Shown one piece after another: positions 8,040-16,140 of a stretch of DNA of 64,000 nucleotides. The notes below the pieces were generated by a model. It searched no databases and was not told the DNA's origin. It saw nothing but the letters and a program-made list of their open reading frames with translations. How positions within the stretch are numbered: position 1 is the stretch's first letter; every line of letters begins with the position of its first letter. The position numbers were made by a program, and so were the translations under genes. The DNA comes from Flavobacterium tistrianum (GTDB taxonomy: Bacteria; Bacteroidota; Bacteroidia; Flavobacteriales; Flavobacteriaceae). The stretch lies in the NCBI RefSeq assembly GCF_003254545.1, contig NZ_QJRH01000072.1:124001-188000 (forward strand), in the 5' to 3' direction.

Positions 8040-8590
8040 ATGAAGCTTGAAATATTACAAAAAGATTGTTATTATCATATTTATAATCGCGGAATTAACG
8101 AAACAAACATTTTTGAAAATTATGCTAATAAGCTCTATTTCTTAAAGCAATTAGCAAAATATTTGGAGGATAAAATATCCACATTTGCTTATTGTCTAAT
8201 GAATAATCACTTTCATTTAGTTATTCAATTGAACGTTGAAGAAAAAGAAGTTCACAAGCATTTTCAAATTTATTTAATTCTTACGCGAAAGCATTCAATA
8301 AACAGACCAATAGAACAGGAAGTTTATTTGAAAAACATTTTAAAAGAATAAAGTTAAAAGATGAAAATTATCTAAAACGACTTATTCTTTACGTTCATTT
8401 AAATCCGAAACATCATTTCGATTTAGACTTTAAAGGTTTTAGATTTTCATCTTATCAAGCCTTTTTATCAAGTCGAGAAACAAAAATAGAACGAGATGAA
8501 GTTCTAACTCTATTTGGAGATTTAGAAAATTTCGTTTTTTGCCATAATCAAAAGAATGAGTTTTTAAATGAAACTTACACTTTTGAATAA
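8040..8590 (+). pseudogene. REP-associated tyrosine (Y1/HUH) transposase, frameshifted
   Basis: The first frame (8040 onward) encodes YYHIYNRGINETNIF and the HUH motif NNHFHLVIQ, both typical of RAYT/TnpA-REP proteins. After the T-run at 8261-8264 the frame is lost and would stop at 8351. Shifting by one base restores the family's second half: SNLFNSYAKAFN, RTGSLFEKHFKR, LILYVHLNP, ending at TAA 8588-8590. One missing T in the run explains everything. The catalytic Tyr (NSYAKAFN or nearby) lies after the shift, so the product should be inactive. Total length would be about 183 codons, normal for the family. It is bracketed by family 1 palindromes at 7953, 8602 and 8661, the usual RAYT-REP arrangement. 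Confidence 0.88.
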
Positions 8591-8601
8591 TTTCAACTTC
8601 T

Positions 8602-8687
8602 CCTGCAAGGTTTTCAAACCTTGTAGGTTTATATAAAGTATTTAAGTTTAATAACAAATACCTACAAGGTTTTGAAAACCTTGCAGG
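8602..8687. repeat. Pair of REP-like palindromes (family 1) after the transposase
   Basis: 8602-8627 (CCTGCAAGG...CCTTGTAGG) and 8661-8687 (CCTACAAGG...CCTTGCAGG) face each other with the TAGG/CCTA ends inward and the TGCAGG ends outward, 33 bases apart. The layout resembles the pair at 6808-6886. Confidence 0.85.
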
Positions 8688-8698
8688 AGATCAAAAAA

Positions 8699-9076
8699 AT
8701 GCTCAACAAAGGTTTACGAGACGAAGAAAAAATAAGAATTGATAACGTTCTCAAAACGTTACGAACTCTTGTCTTTGTACCTTATCCATTGAATGCTTCA
8801 CAAGAAACAGACATAGAAAATCAATTAAAAGAATTCGCATTAAGCATTGAAACACTAATCGATTATTCGAACAAAGAATTAATCACGTTATTAATGCGTC
8901 TTCATTTTGATTGGGAGCAATTAGAGCAATTTGCCGATATTTTGATGGAACTTTCAAAAGACGAAAATTACAATTTTAAGGAAAAAGCTTTAGCAGTTTA
9001 TCAATATATTCAAGCTGAAAGCAAGGTTTTTTCTTTTGGAATTAATACTAAAATTAATTCCCTAAAAAACAAATAA
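8699..9076 (+). CDS. Small hypothetical protein upstream of hemF
   Basis: A 125-residue, mostly helical, soluble protein starting MLNKGLRDEEKIRIDN. No signal peptide, membrane segment or family motif is recognised. The frame can be read from a TTG at 8672, but that codon lies inside a palindrome, so I choose ATG 8699. The palindrome's last bases supply AGGAG eight bases before this ATG, an unusual ribosome-binding site for this group of bacteria. The gene ends 2 bases before the acetyltransferase gene, which itself overlaps hemF, so the three probably form one transcript. Confidence 0.7.
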   Translation: MLNKGLRDEEKIRIDNVLKTLRTLVFVPYPLNASQETDIENQLKEFALSIETLIDYSNKELITLLMRLHFDWEQLEQFADILMELSKDENYNFKEKALAVYQYIQAESKVFSFGINTKINSLKNK

Positions 9077-9078
9077 AG

Positions 9079-9624
9079 ATGAGTTTTACAGATTGGAAAA
9101 CAGAAACCATTAATACGATTGTTCCTCAAGATTTTTTTAATCTTATCGAAAAGAATAAAAATCATATTAAACAAACTTTTCCGCTTACATTATCTTATTG
9201 TGAAAATTCAGAAAAGACGAAACAATTTATTGCTTTCAATAAGGACAAGGAAAAGAATAAGGAAGGATATTTTTTCTTTGCGCGAGACTCAAATACCCAA
9301 GATTTAATGGGTTATCTATGCGTAAAAACCATCGATTATCGAATTTCTAAATGTGAATTAGGATATTTTATCGATGAAGATTATCAAGGAAAAGGAATTA
9401 CCACAAAAATGGTTTCTGATGCACTTGATTTTTGTTTCAACGAATTAATGATGAACAAAGTTTTTATTTGCACATCTGAAATCAATTTGGCAAGTCAGCG
9501 AATTGCATTGAAACACAATTTTAAACAAGAAGGAATTTTAAGAGATGAGTTTAGAAATGGTGATGGCGCTTTGCAAAATACCGTTTACTTCGGACTTCTT
9601 AAATCAGAATACATAAAATCATGA
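9079..9624 (+). CDS. GNAT-family N-acetyltransferase (RimJ/RimL-like)
   Basis: The 181-residue protein has the GNAT core: LMGYLCVKTID (beta 4 region), LGYFIDEDYQGKGITTKMV (motif A, acetyl-CoA loop QGKGIT at about 115-120), and the late segment NLASQRIALKHNFKQEGILR, typical of RimJ/RimL-type N-acetyltransferases acting on proteins or ribosomal proteins. The substrate is not predictable from sequence. Its stop overlaps the hemF start by four bases (ATGA), so the two are translationally coupled. Confidence 0.88.
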   Translation: MSFTDWKTETINTIVPQDFFNLIEKNKNHIKQTFPLTLSYCENSEKTKQFIAFNKDKEKNKEGYFFFARDSNTQDLMGYLCVKTIDYRISKCELGYFIDEDYQGKGITTKMVSDALDFCFNELMMNKVFICTSEINLASQRIALKHNFKQEGILRDEFRNGDGALQNTVYFGLLKSEYIKS

Positions 9625-10526
9625 AAGACAAATTTTACGCATACATACAAAATTTACAAGACCAGATTTGTGCTGGATTAGAAGCTGTTGACGGAACTGC
9701 AAAATTCCGTGAAGACTTATGGAAACGTCCTGAAGGCGGTGGTGGGAGAACTCGCGTTATTGAAAACGGAAATGTTTTTGAAAAAGGTGGTGTAAATATT
9801 TCAGCTGTTCACGGAAAACTTCCAGAAACGATGCAAAAAATGTTTGGCGTTGGCGAAGCTGATTTCTTCGCCTGCGGATTAAGTTTGGTAATTCACCCGA
9901 AAAGCCCGATGGTTCCTACTGTGCACGCCAATTGGCGATATTTCGAAATGTACGATGAAAAAGGAAATGTGATCGAACAATGGTTTGGTGGCGGACAAGA
10001 TTTAACACCTTATTATTTGTTTGAAGAAGATGCAATTCACTTTCATCAGACTTGTAAGACAGCTTGCGACAAACACAATTCAGAATTTTATCCGAAATAT
10101 AAAAAACAATGCGATTCGTATTTCTGGAACGCACATAGAAATGAAGCGCGCGGACTTGGCGGTTTGTTCTTTGATTATTGCAAAGCAAATGAATCGATGT
10201 CAATGGAAAACTGGTACGATTTTGTAACCGAAGTTGGCAATAGTTTCCTTGAAGCTTATGTACCAATTGTAGAAAAAAGAAAAAATCTTCCTTATACTCA
10301 AGAACAAAGAAACTGGCAAGAAATCCGTCGTGGACGTTATGTTGAGTTTAATCTTGTTCATGATAAAGGCACTTTATTCGGCTTAAAAACGAATGGAAGA
10401 ATTGAAAGTATTTTGATGAGTTTGCCTCCGCACGTGCAATGGGTTTACGATCATCATCCAGAAGCAGGAAGCGAAGAAGAAAAATTGATCAATGTATTGA
10501 CAAATCCGCGTGAGTGGATTTCGTAG
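9621..10526 (+). CDS. hemF: Oxygen-dependent coproporphyrinogen III oxidase HemF
   Basis: HemF converts coproporphyrinogen III to protoporphyrinogen IX using O2. The 301-residue protein carries the strongly conserved motifs GGGGRTRVI, PTVHANWRYFE, WFGGGQDLTPYY and ARGLGGLFFDY, plus the C-terminal RRGRYVEFNL and LMSLPPHVQW. Length is standard. Use of the aerobic enzyme, with no hemN in the window, indicates oxygen-dependent heme synthesis. Start ATG 9621 overlaps the upstream acetyltransferase stop. Confidence 0.97.
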   Translation: MKDKFYAYIQNLQDQICAGLEAVDGTAKFREDLWKRPEGGGGRTRVIENGNVFEKGGVNISAVHGKLPETMQKMFGVGEADFFACGLSLVIHPKSPMVPTVHANWRYFEMYDEKGNVIEQWFGGGQDLTPYYLFEEDAIHFHQTCKTACDKHNSEFYPKYKKQCDSYFWNAHRNEARGLGGLFFDYCKANESMSMENWYDFVTEVGNSFLEAYVPIVEKRKNLPYTQEQRNWQEIRRGRYVEFNLVHDKGTLFGLKTNGRIESILMSLPPHVQWVYDHHPEAGSEEEKLINVLTNPREWIS

Positions 10527-10556
10527 TCTAAAAATTTATTTAATTTGATAATTATT

Positions 10557-10625
10557 ATGTCGCCCCTCTGGGGCTTCTTTTTTTTTGTCGATTCACTTCT
10601 ATAAATATTTTGCTCCGCTGGAGCA
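10557..10625 (+). repeat. Two-palindrome repeat unit (family 2), copy 1
   Basis: ATGTC followed by the hairpin GCCCC-TCT-GGGGC (10562-10574), then after a spacer TTCTATAAATATTTT and the hairpin GCTCC-GCT-GGAGC ending near 10624. Part of the 303-base hemF-transposase gap, which holds no gene. Confidence 0.8.
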
Positions 10626-10676
10626 TTTTTTTATATACGACTAGTTCCTGCAAAATTCTAGACTATTAATAAAGAA

Positions 10677-10745
10677 GCTTCGGAGAAGCGAAATATTTAT
10701 AGAACATTTTACATCCTCTAACACAAAGCCCCAGAGGGGCGACAT
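10677..10745 (-). repeat. Two-palindrome repeat unit (family 2), copy 2, inverted
   Basis: Mirror of copy 1: hairpin GCTTC-GGA-GAAGC followed by GAAATATTTATAGAA, then hairpin GCCCC-AGA-GGGGC and GACAT. Copies 1 and 2 together form a large inverted pair just before the Y1 transposase gene. Confidence 0.8.
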
Positions 10746-10829
10746 ATTTGCTTTAAACAAAAAAGAAATATTTATCCTACAATTAGGTTTATTGTTTAGA
10801 TTTACTTTTTAATATTTTTAATTAGACAT

Positions 10830-11288
10830 ATGGCAAACACAGACTCTCAATTATATGTCCAAATCATTTTTGCTGTAAAAGGAAGACAGAACCTAATTTC
10901 GAAAAAATGGAAAGATGAAATTTATAAATACATTACAGGAATTATTACCAATCAGAAACAAAAACTGATTGCAATAAACAGAATGCCAGATCATATTCAT
11001 ATCTTAGTTGGAATAAAACCAAATGTTTCATTATCAGATTTGGTGCGAGATATTAAATCAAGCTCTTCCAAATTCATAAATGAACAAAAATGGATTAATG
11101 GAAAATTCGAATGGCAAACTGGTTTTGGTGCTTTCTCGTATGGTCATTCACAATTGGCAAATGTTATAAAGTACATTGAAAATCAAGAAGAACATCATAA
11201 AACCAAAACATTCAAAGAAGAATATATTGTGTTTCTAAAATTATTCAATATTGATTTTAAAAATGAATATATTTTTGATGACGTTTAA
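10830..11288 (+). CDS. Y1 (HUH) transposase, IS200/REP-associated type, apparently intact
   Basis: The 152-residue protein matches the IS200/IS605 TnpA size. It has the HUH metal motif in MPDHIHILVGI (His55, His57) and the catalytic motif IKYIENQ with Tyr115 and Gln119, plus TGFGAFSYG in between. No partner tnpB is present. Paired palindromic units upstream (10557-10745) and one downstream (11295-11367) could be the element ends or REPs. The protein is a different subfamily from the broken one at 8040: sequence and palindromes share nothing obvious. It may be an immobile domesticated transposase or a live IS200-like element. Confidence 0.9.
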   Translation: MANTDSQLYVQIIFAVKGRQNLISKKWKDEIYKYITGIITNQKQKLIAINRMPDHIHILVGIKPNVSLSDLVRDIKSSSSKFINEQKWINGKFEWQTGFGAFSYGHSQLANVIKYIENQEEHHKTKTFKEEYIVFLKLFNIDFKNEYIFDDV

Positions 11289-11294
11289 TTTTTT

Positions 11295-11367
11295 ATGTCG
11301 CTCCGCTGGAGCTTCAAATCTTATTCGATTATTATAATTGCAATAAATATTCTGCTTCTCCGAAGCA
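11295..11367 (+). repeat. Two-palindrome repeat unit (family 2), copy 3
   Basis: ATGTC plus hairpin GCTCC-GCT-GGAGC (11300-11312), then ATAAATATTCT plus hairpin GCTTC-TCC-GAAGC (11354-11366). Same order and orientation as copy 1, seven bases after the transposase stop. Confidence 0.8.
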
Positions 11368-11382
11368 TTTCTAAAATACCAC

Positions 11383-12318
11383 ATGATCTTGAAACTAATT
11401 TACGCCATATTCTTCATCAACATTTTTGGGTGTTTTGCCCAAAATGATTCCTTGCAAAATCCGTATTTTAAATCATACAATGATAAAATTACTGCTAGCG
11501 TTTATTATCTAGATACTTCCAATAGTTTTCAAATTGCTTCAGGTCAAGATTCGAAAACGTATGTGAATCTAATTCCAAATCGAAGAGAACAGATTGGTTT
11601 TACTTTAAATTATAAAATCATTGATATTACAATTGGTTTTGCTCCCAAATTTCTAAGTCAGAATAAAGGCGATTCTCATTCAAAAAACTTCAATTTCAAT
11701 ACGCGTTTTTACTATAAAAAATGGATGCAGTCTTTCACTTTTATCAATCAAAAAGGATTTTATATTAGTGATGATAACATTACGGCTCAGTTGCCTCACA
11801 TGCGTACCACAAAAATTGGCGGATCCACTTCTTATGTTTTCAATGATAAATTCTCTTTTAGAACATTGGTAAGCCAAAACGAATGGCAGACTAAAAGTTC
11901 TGGAAGTTTCATTCCGTCGTTCTCTTTTTATTATACAAACTTAGACTTAAACACTCCCGATTCGTCTCCTGGAGATTTGTATGTCTTAACGCTTGCTCCC
12001 TCCTATTTTTACAATTTCGTAATCAGTGATCGGGTTTTAATTGGTGCAGGACTTGCTTTGGGTGGCGGACTTAATATTATTGATAAAGAAACCTCAGCTT
12101 TATACCAAGCCGACTTCAATTTAAAACTAGCTTATAACAAAGACCGATTTTTTGGTTTTGCCAGCATCAACACAGTAGCTTTTGCGCAAGACGATAAAGT
12201 CGATCCACGATTGAATGATAATATTTCTACTGTAAAATTGTCTATTGGTTACCGATTTGATCCTCCGAAAAAAGTAAAAGAAGTTTATGACAAGGTCAAT
12301 GAAAAAATTGGACTTTGA
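11383..12318 (+). CDS. Outer-membrane-type protein, DUF4421-like
   Basis: A 311-residue protein with a signal peptide (cleavage near CFAQ-ND, about residue 20). After it come NPYFKSYNDKITASVYYLDTS and many alternating hydrophobic/polar strands with aromatic ends, as in a beta barrel. The pattern resembles the Bacteroidota DUF4421 family, recognised by eye, so the family name is tentative. It stands alone on its strand after a palindromic unit and before the aldolase gene with an 82-base gap. Confidence 0.65.
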   Translation: MILKLIYAIFFINIFGCFAQNDSLQNPYFKSYNDKITASVYYLDTSNSFQIASGQDSKTYVNLIPNRREQIGFTLNYKIIDITIGFAPKFLSQNKGDSHSKNFNFNTRFYYKKWMQSFTFINQKGFYISDDNITAQLPHMRTTKIGGSTSYVFNDKFSFRTLVSQNEWQTKSSGSFIPSFSFYYTNLDLNTPDSSPGDLYVLTLAPSYFYNFVISDRVLIGAGLALGGGLNIIDKETSALYQADFNLKLAYNKDRFFGFASINTVAFAQDDKVDPRLNDNISTVKLSIGYRFDPPKKVKEVYDKVNEKIGL

Positions 12319-12400
12319 GAAATCTTAATCTGAAATAAACTGAAAGCCCAACAAAAATGCTTAAATTACAGAGATTTACGAAAAACTAAAATTCATTATT

Positions 12401-13297
12401 ATGGGAAATAGGAATACAGAACAATTAAATCTCATGCATTCTGGAAAAGGATTTATCGCTGCACTTGACCAAAGCGGTGGCAGCACACCAAAAGCATTAT
12501 CGCAATATGGCGTTGAAGAAAATCAATATACAAATGACGAAGAAATGTACACTCTTGTACATGAAATGAGAACTAGAATTATTAAAAGTCCTGCTTTTGA
12601 TAGCCAATATATTCTCGGTGCTATTTTGTTTGAAAATACAATGGATCGTAAAATCGATGGACAATGGACAGCCGATTATTTATGGGATAAAAAACATATT
12701 ATTCCTTTTCTGAAAGTAGATAAAGGGCTAGCAGATCTTGCAAATGGCGTACAATTAATGAAACCCATTTCTGGTTTGGACGAATTACTAGATCGCGCTG
12801 TAGAACGAAATATCTTTGGAACTAAAATGCGTTCTGTCATTAAAGAAGCCAATACCGAAGGAATACGCGATGTTGTTAGTCAGCAATTTGAAATAGGAAA
12901 ACAAATTTTTAGTAAAGGTTTAATTCCAATTATAGAACCTGAAGTAGATATTTACAGTGCTGATAAAGAAAAATCGGAACAGATTCTGAAAGAAGAAATC
13001 CAAAAACAGCTTCATTTATTGGATAAAGATGTAAAAGTAATGCTAAAACTTTCGATTCCGACCGTAAACGATTTTTACAGCGATCTTATTTCAGATCCGC
13101 ACGTGGTTCGTGTTGTAGCGCTTTCTGGCGGCTATTCTCGCGAAGAAGCAAATCAAAAACTCTCACAAAACCACGGATTAATTGCCAGTTTTTCTAGAGC
13201 ATTGTCTGAAGGACTTTACGCTGGCCAATCTGATGAAGAATTTAATGCTGAATTAAAAGAAACCATCAAAGGTATTTATCAGGCTTCAATCACTTAA
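12401..13297 (+). CDS. Class I fructose-bisphosphate aldolase
   Basis: This enzyme cleaves fructose-1,6-bisphosphate to dihydroxyacetone phosphate and glyceraldehyde-3-phosphate through a Schiff base. The 298-residue protein shows GKGFIAALDQSGGSTPKAL (15-33), LIPIIEPEVDI (174-184) and the Schiff-base Lys in VMLKLSIP (Lys216), all as in the short bacterial class I aldolases. Start ATG 12401 has no clear Shine-Dalgarno. It ends at a strong hairpin terminator shared with the convergent gene. Confidence 0.93.
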   Translation: MGNRNTEQLNLMHSGKGFIAALDQSGGSTPKALSQYGVEENQYTNDEEMYTLVHEMRTRIIKSPAFDSQYILGAILFENTMDRKIDGQWTADYLWDKKHIIPFLKVDKGLADLANGVQLMKPISGLDELLDRAVERNIFGTKMRSVIKEANTEGIRDVVSQQFEIGKQIFSKGLIPIIEPEVDIYSADKEKSEQILKEEIQKQLHLLDKDVKVMLKLSIPTVNDFYSDLISDPHVVRVVALSGGYSREEANQKLSQNHGLIASFSRALSEGLYAGQSDEEFNAELKETIKGIYQASIT

Positions 13298-13317
13298 TAA
13301 AATACAATTTAGAACAT

Positions 13318-13359
13318 AAAAAAATCCCTGAAACATTCTTGCATCAGGGATTTTTTTTC
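13318..13359. terminator. Bidirectional rho-independent terminator
   Basis: AAAAATCCCTGA and TCAGGGATTTTT form a 12-bp stem around about 13 bases, flanked by A- and T-runs. It lies between the convergent aldolase gene and the 625-residue protein gene. Confidence 0.9.
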
Positions 13360-13361
13360 TA

Positions 13362-15239
13362 TTATTTAGAAGTCATTTCATCGGCTAAATCTAATGTCTG
13401 CAAAATGATGTTTTTATCAGACTTAAAAGAGTTTAGTTTAAAAACGAATTTCAATTTGTTGTCAATTAGTTTTTTAGGAGATTCTATCGATATATCTGAA
13501 AACTGAGATGAAATTTTAGTCATTCGATCCAATTCTGAATCTTTTGCTTTTTTACCAAATGTTTTCACAGTTTGCGCAATATCCAATTTTCCAGAAATGT
13601 AATTTTTACTCAAATCTTTCTTCGCACCTTTAGCAAAAGAACCATTTCCTGCTCCAAAATACGCTTTTGTATTGGCAACAATTACTACGTCTTTTTCTTT
13701 CATAATAAAAATATCGCCATATTCTTTCGTACCTGCAATCATATATGAATTCCCATTTGGAATCAGCATTTTTTTGCGAACCCCCAATTGCAATAATTTA
13801 TCTCCAAAAGTTGGATGCGTAGAAGTAAAAATCACAGAAAACAGCGGAATATCTTTTTTCACTTTCTCCTCCGTTATTTTTTCTTCATAATTCTCGTCAT
13901 AATCATACTTTTTGGTCATTACCTCAACTTCTTTTGTATCGTATAAAAAAGCGCTTAAATCGCCGTCAAAAAGCTTTGCTGTTGCTTCTTCATCAACAAT
14001 TGTAGAAATCAGATCTGTAATTAGTGTAATATCTTCCTTCGCAAATTTCGGATTCTGAAATAATTCTGACATTAATGACGGAAAGTTTTCAAGTGCCGCT
14101 TTTGTATTGGCATGATACGAAATATAGCCTAAAGGTTTTTCAGTGGGGAAATAATTAAAAATGTTTTTGTTGATTTTTCTATCGCTGATTTTGCTTACAA
14201 CGGCAGCAATCTCTGGAGCATATTCAACCACTTCCTCAATTCGGGAATTATCATTATCAAAATAGAAATCCAAATTGATGCCTTTTACAAAATTTCCAAA
14301 GTTCTTCTGAAAGGGCAGGTATTTATCATAACCGCCAAATAAAGCCATAGGATAATTGTACAATGAATAGAAACTAGACATGAATCCACCATAATTTACC
14401 CAAGACGAAATATCTGCCGACATATTTATTTTTGAAAAACTTGGCGCTGTAAAACCATTTTCAAATAAGCCTTTTATAATTTCTCTTTGCTGTTCAGCCA
14501 GTTTTTTATCAAACTCTGCTTGTTCAGCTGTATATTCTTCATAAGGATTTCCATCGTACAGATAATCTTGTTCCGTCGTCTCTGCTAATCCGGCTGGTAC
14601 ATCAGCCACCATAGGTTCATCACGCATTACAGATGGTTCTGCTATTTTTGGCGGATTTGGCGCTTCTTGAATGTCATATCCTTTCGGTACTTCTATAGTT
14701 ACTGTTTCTTCATACGTATCAGTAGTTATAATCGTATCATTTAAAACAGGAGGTCCTTCTGGAGAAGCGTAAAACTTAGCAGGAAGCCTTTTTGTTAATT
14801 CAAATATGATCAAATAATTATCATTCCATACAAATGACCTCTTTAAACCGCTTGGTGTAAAAACAGCATATTTTCCGAATTCTTCAATTGTACCATTCTT
14901 ATCATTTGCTCCTTGTTTTTCAATCAGATATTGTCTTACTGCTTCCTTGTTTTTTATTGGAATGGTAACCTGATAAAACGGAACGCTATCTAAGAAATTT
15001 CCATGAATTGTAATTTTTTGATCCAATTGAATGATCGATGTATATTGGCGAAGATCAAAATCAGGTTTTTTGCTGGTGTATTTCGTAATAATCGAATGAT
15101 TCAGCACTTCATCTATGCTGACTTTTTTAGAAAGCTGATTTCCGTTAAACTGTACAAAATAATCGTATTTGTCTGGACTCGTTTGTCCAAAAGTAAAATA
15201 CGTGGCAAATAGAAAAATTAGAGTGTAAAAATGCTTCAT
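13362..15239 (-). CDS. Large secreted/envelope protein of unknown function
   Basis: A 625-residue protein with a signal peptide ending at about FTFGQ (residue 19). It has an N-terminal beta-rich part, an acidic Pro/Glu-rich linker (about 180-240) and a long C-terminal part rich in Lys and aromatic residues with no recognised catalytic motif. It may belong to a Bacteroidota-only DUF, but I do not recognise it with confidence. It lies 4 bases after the upstream lipoprotein gene on the same strand, so the two are co-transcribed and may work together at the envelope. Confidence 0.75.
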   Translation of the reverse strand: MKHFYTLIFLFATYFTFGQTSPDKYDYFVQFNGNQLSKKVSIDEVLNHSIITKYTSKKPDFDLRQYTSIIQLDQKITIHGNFLDSVPFYQVTIPIKNKEAVRQYLIEKQGANDKNGTIEEFGKYAVFTPSGLKRSFVWNDNYLIIFELTKRLPAKFYASPEGPPVLNDTIITTDTYEETVTIEVPKGYDIQEAPNPPKIAEPSVMRDEPMVADVPAGLAETTEQDYLYDGNPYEEYTAEQAEFDKKLAEQQREIIKGLFENGFTAPSFSKINMSADISSWVNYGGFMSSFYSLYNYPMALFGGYDKYLPFQKNFGNFVKGINLDFYFDNDNSRIEEVVEYAPEIAAVVSKISDRKINKNIFNYFPTEKPLGYISYHANTKAALENFPSLMSELFQNPKFAKEDITLITDLISTIVDEEATAKLFDGDLSAFLYDTKEVEVMTKKYDYDENYEEKITEEKVKKDIPLFSVIFTSTHPTFGDKLLQLGVRKKMLIPNGNSYMIAGTKEYGDIFIMKEKDVVIVANTKAYFGAGNGSFAKGAKKDLSKNYISGKLDIAQTVKTFGKKAKDSELDRMTKISSQFSDISIESPKKLIDNKLKFVFKLNSFKSDKNIILQTLDLADEMTSK

Positions 15240-15243
15240 AAAA

Positions 15244-15876
15244 TCAAGGCGTTAATTGGATGGTATTATTCATTAAAGTCGATTTCTTAAAAACACTGTA
15301 CATACTTTGTTTTAAAAAAACGGTCTTTTTGTTTTTGGAAATTTTGCTGTTTGCATTGTCTACAGCTACAATATCTTTATCGAAAGTATAAATAGAAATA
15401 ATGCTGGCTTCTTCGAGATCTTTCTTTTTCTTCGGGTCGTTTACTACTTTTTCGGGAACGGGATACGAAGCAATTCTTTCGAAAGTTTTGCCGCTTCCGC
15501 TAAAGTGAATCTGATCGCGCTGATTGTTGATTGTATTGACAACAGCATTTAACGCTTTTAGGTTTGTATAATTGAGTTTGATAATGAAAACATAATTATC
15601 AAAATCTGTTTTGGTTGTTACATTCGAAATCCCGTCGATTTTTACAGCTTTCGCCTTAAAATCTTCCAATTTCTGTGTAATTTCTTGTTCGTTCGGAATT
15701 TTTACGCCATCGACTTCTTCTAGCCAAATGGCAGATTTGGTTTTGAACCAAGATTTAGAAAAATCAATCATCAGTGTATATTCACCACTTTGATCGTCGT
15801 GATGTTTGATTCTTTCTGTAATCTCAAAACAACTTGTTAAGAGTAAACAGCAAAATAAAGCGAGAATTTTCTTCAT
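15244..15876 (-). CDS. Predicted lipoprotein of unknown function
   Basis: The 210-residue product has a lipobox LLTSC with Cys16 as anchor. The mature part begins FEITERIKHHDDQSGEY and contains alternating strands and helices with a Lys-rich C-terminus; no family is recognised. It precedes the 625-residue envelope protein by 4 bases and is divergent from hemB, sharing a 264-base intergenic region. Confidence 0.78.
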   Translation of the reverse strand: MKKILALFCCLLLTSCFEITERIKHHDDQSGEYTLMIDFSKSWFKTKSAIWLEEVDGVKIPNEQEITQKLEDFKAKAVKIDGISNVTTKTDFDNYVFIIKLNYTNLKALNAVVNTINNQRDQIHFSGSGKTFERIASYPVPEKVVNDPKKKKDLEEASIISIYTFDKDIVAVDNANSKISKNKKTVFLKQSMYSVFKKSTLMNNTIQLTP

Positions 15877-16001
15877 TTTACAAATTTAGATGGAATATTC
15901 TGAAAAACCATGCTTTAGTTCAAACAATATAAATCAAAATTTTTAGATAATATTAACGGATTCTACAACAAGCTAAAGGCCTTATTCTGTTCCTTTTTCT
16001 T

Positions 16002-16009
16002 TAACTTTG
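16002..16009 (+). promoter_or_regulatory. Probable -7 element for hemB
   Basis: TAACTTTG fits TAnnTTTG. It would give a leader of about 120 bases before hemB, most of it AT-rich and ending in repeated ATCTAAA. Confidence 0.5.
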
Positions 16010-16098
16010 CGCCACTCATTAAAAAGTGAGACAAACTTCAAAAAAATAAAAAACAACTTCAATTTTAGAATAAGGGTTTATCAATCTGTTTTCAAATT

Positions 16099-16139
16099 CA
16101 GATTAAAATCTGAAATCTAAAATCTAAAATCTAAATTTA
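16099..16139. repeat. ATCTAAA tandem-like repeat before hemB
   Basis: Three spaced copies of AAATCTAAA follow CAGATTAAAATCTGA, ending one base before the hemB ATG. A closely similar stretch lies at 25347-25380. Confidence 0.6.
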
Positions 16140-16140
16140 T

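Noticed and set aside
8439..8657. Minus-strand frame over the end of the broken transposase gene
   Set aside because: It runs through the transposase second half and a palindrome; no family pattern or start context.
6808..8687. Repeated palindromes as a CRISPR array
   Set aside because: Spacing is irregular, copies are in both orientations and genes lie between them; no cas gene is present.
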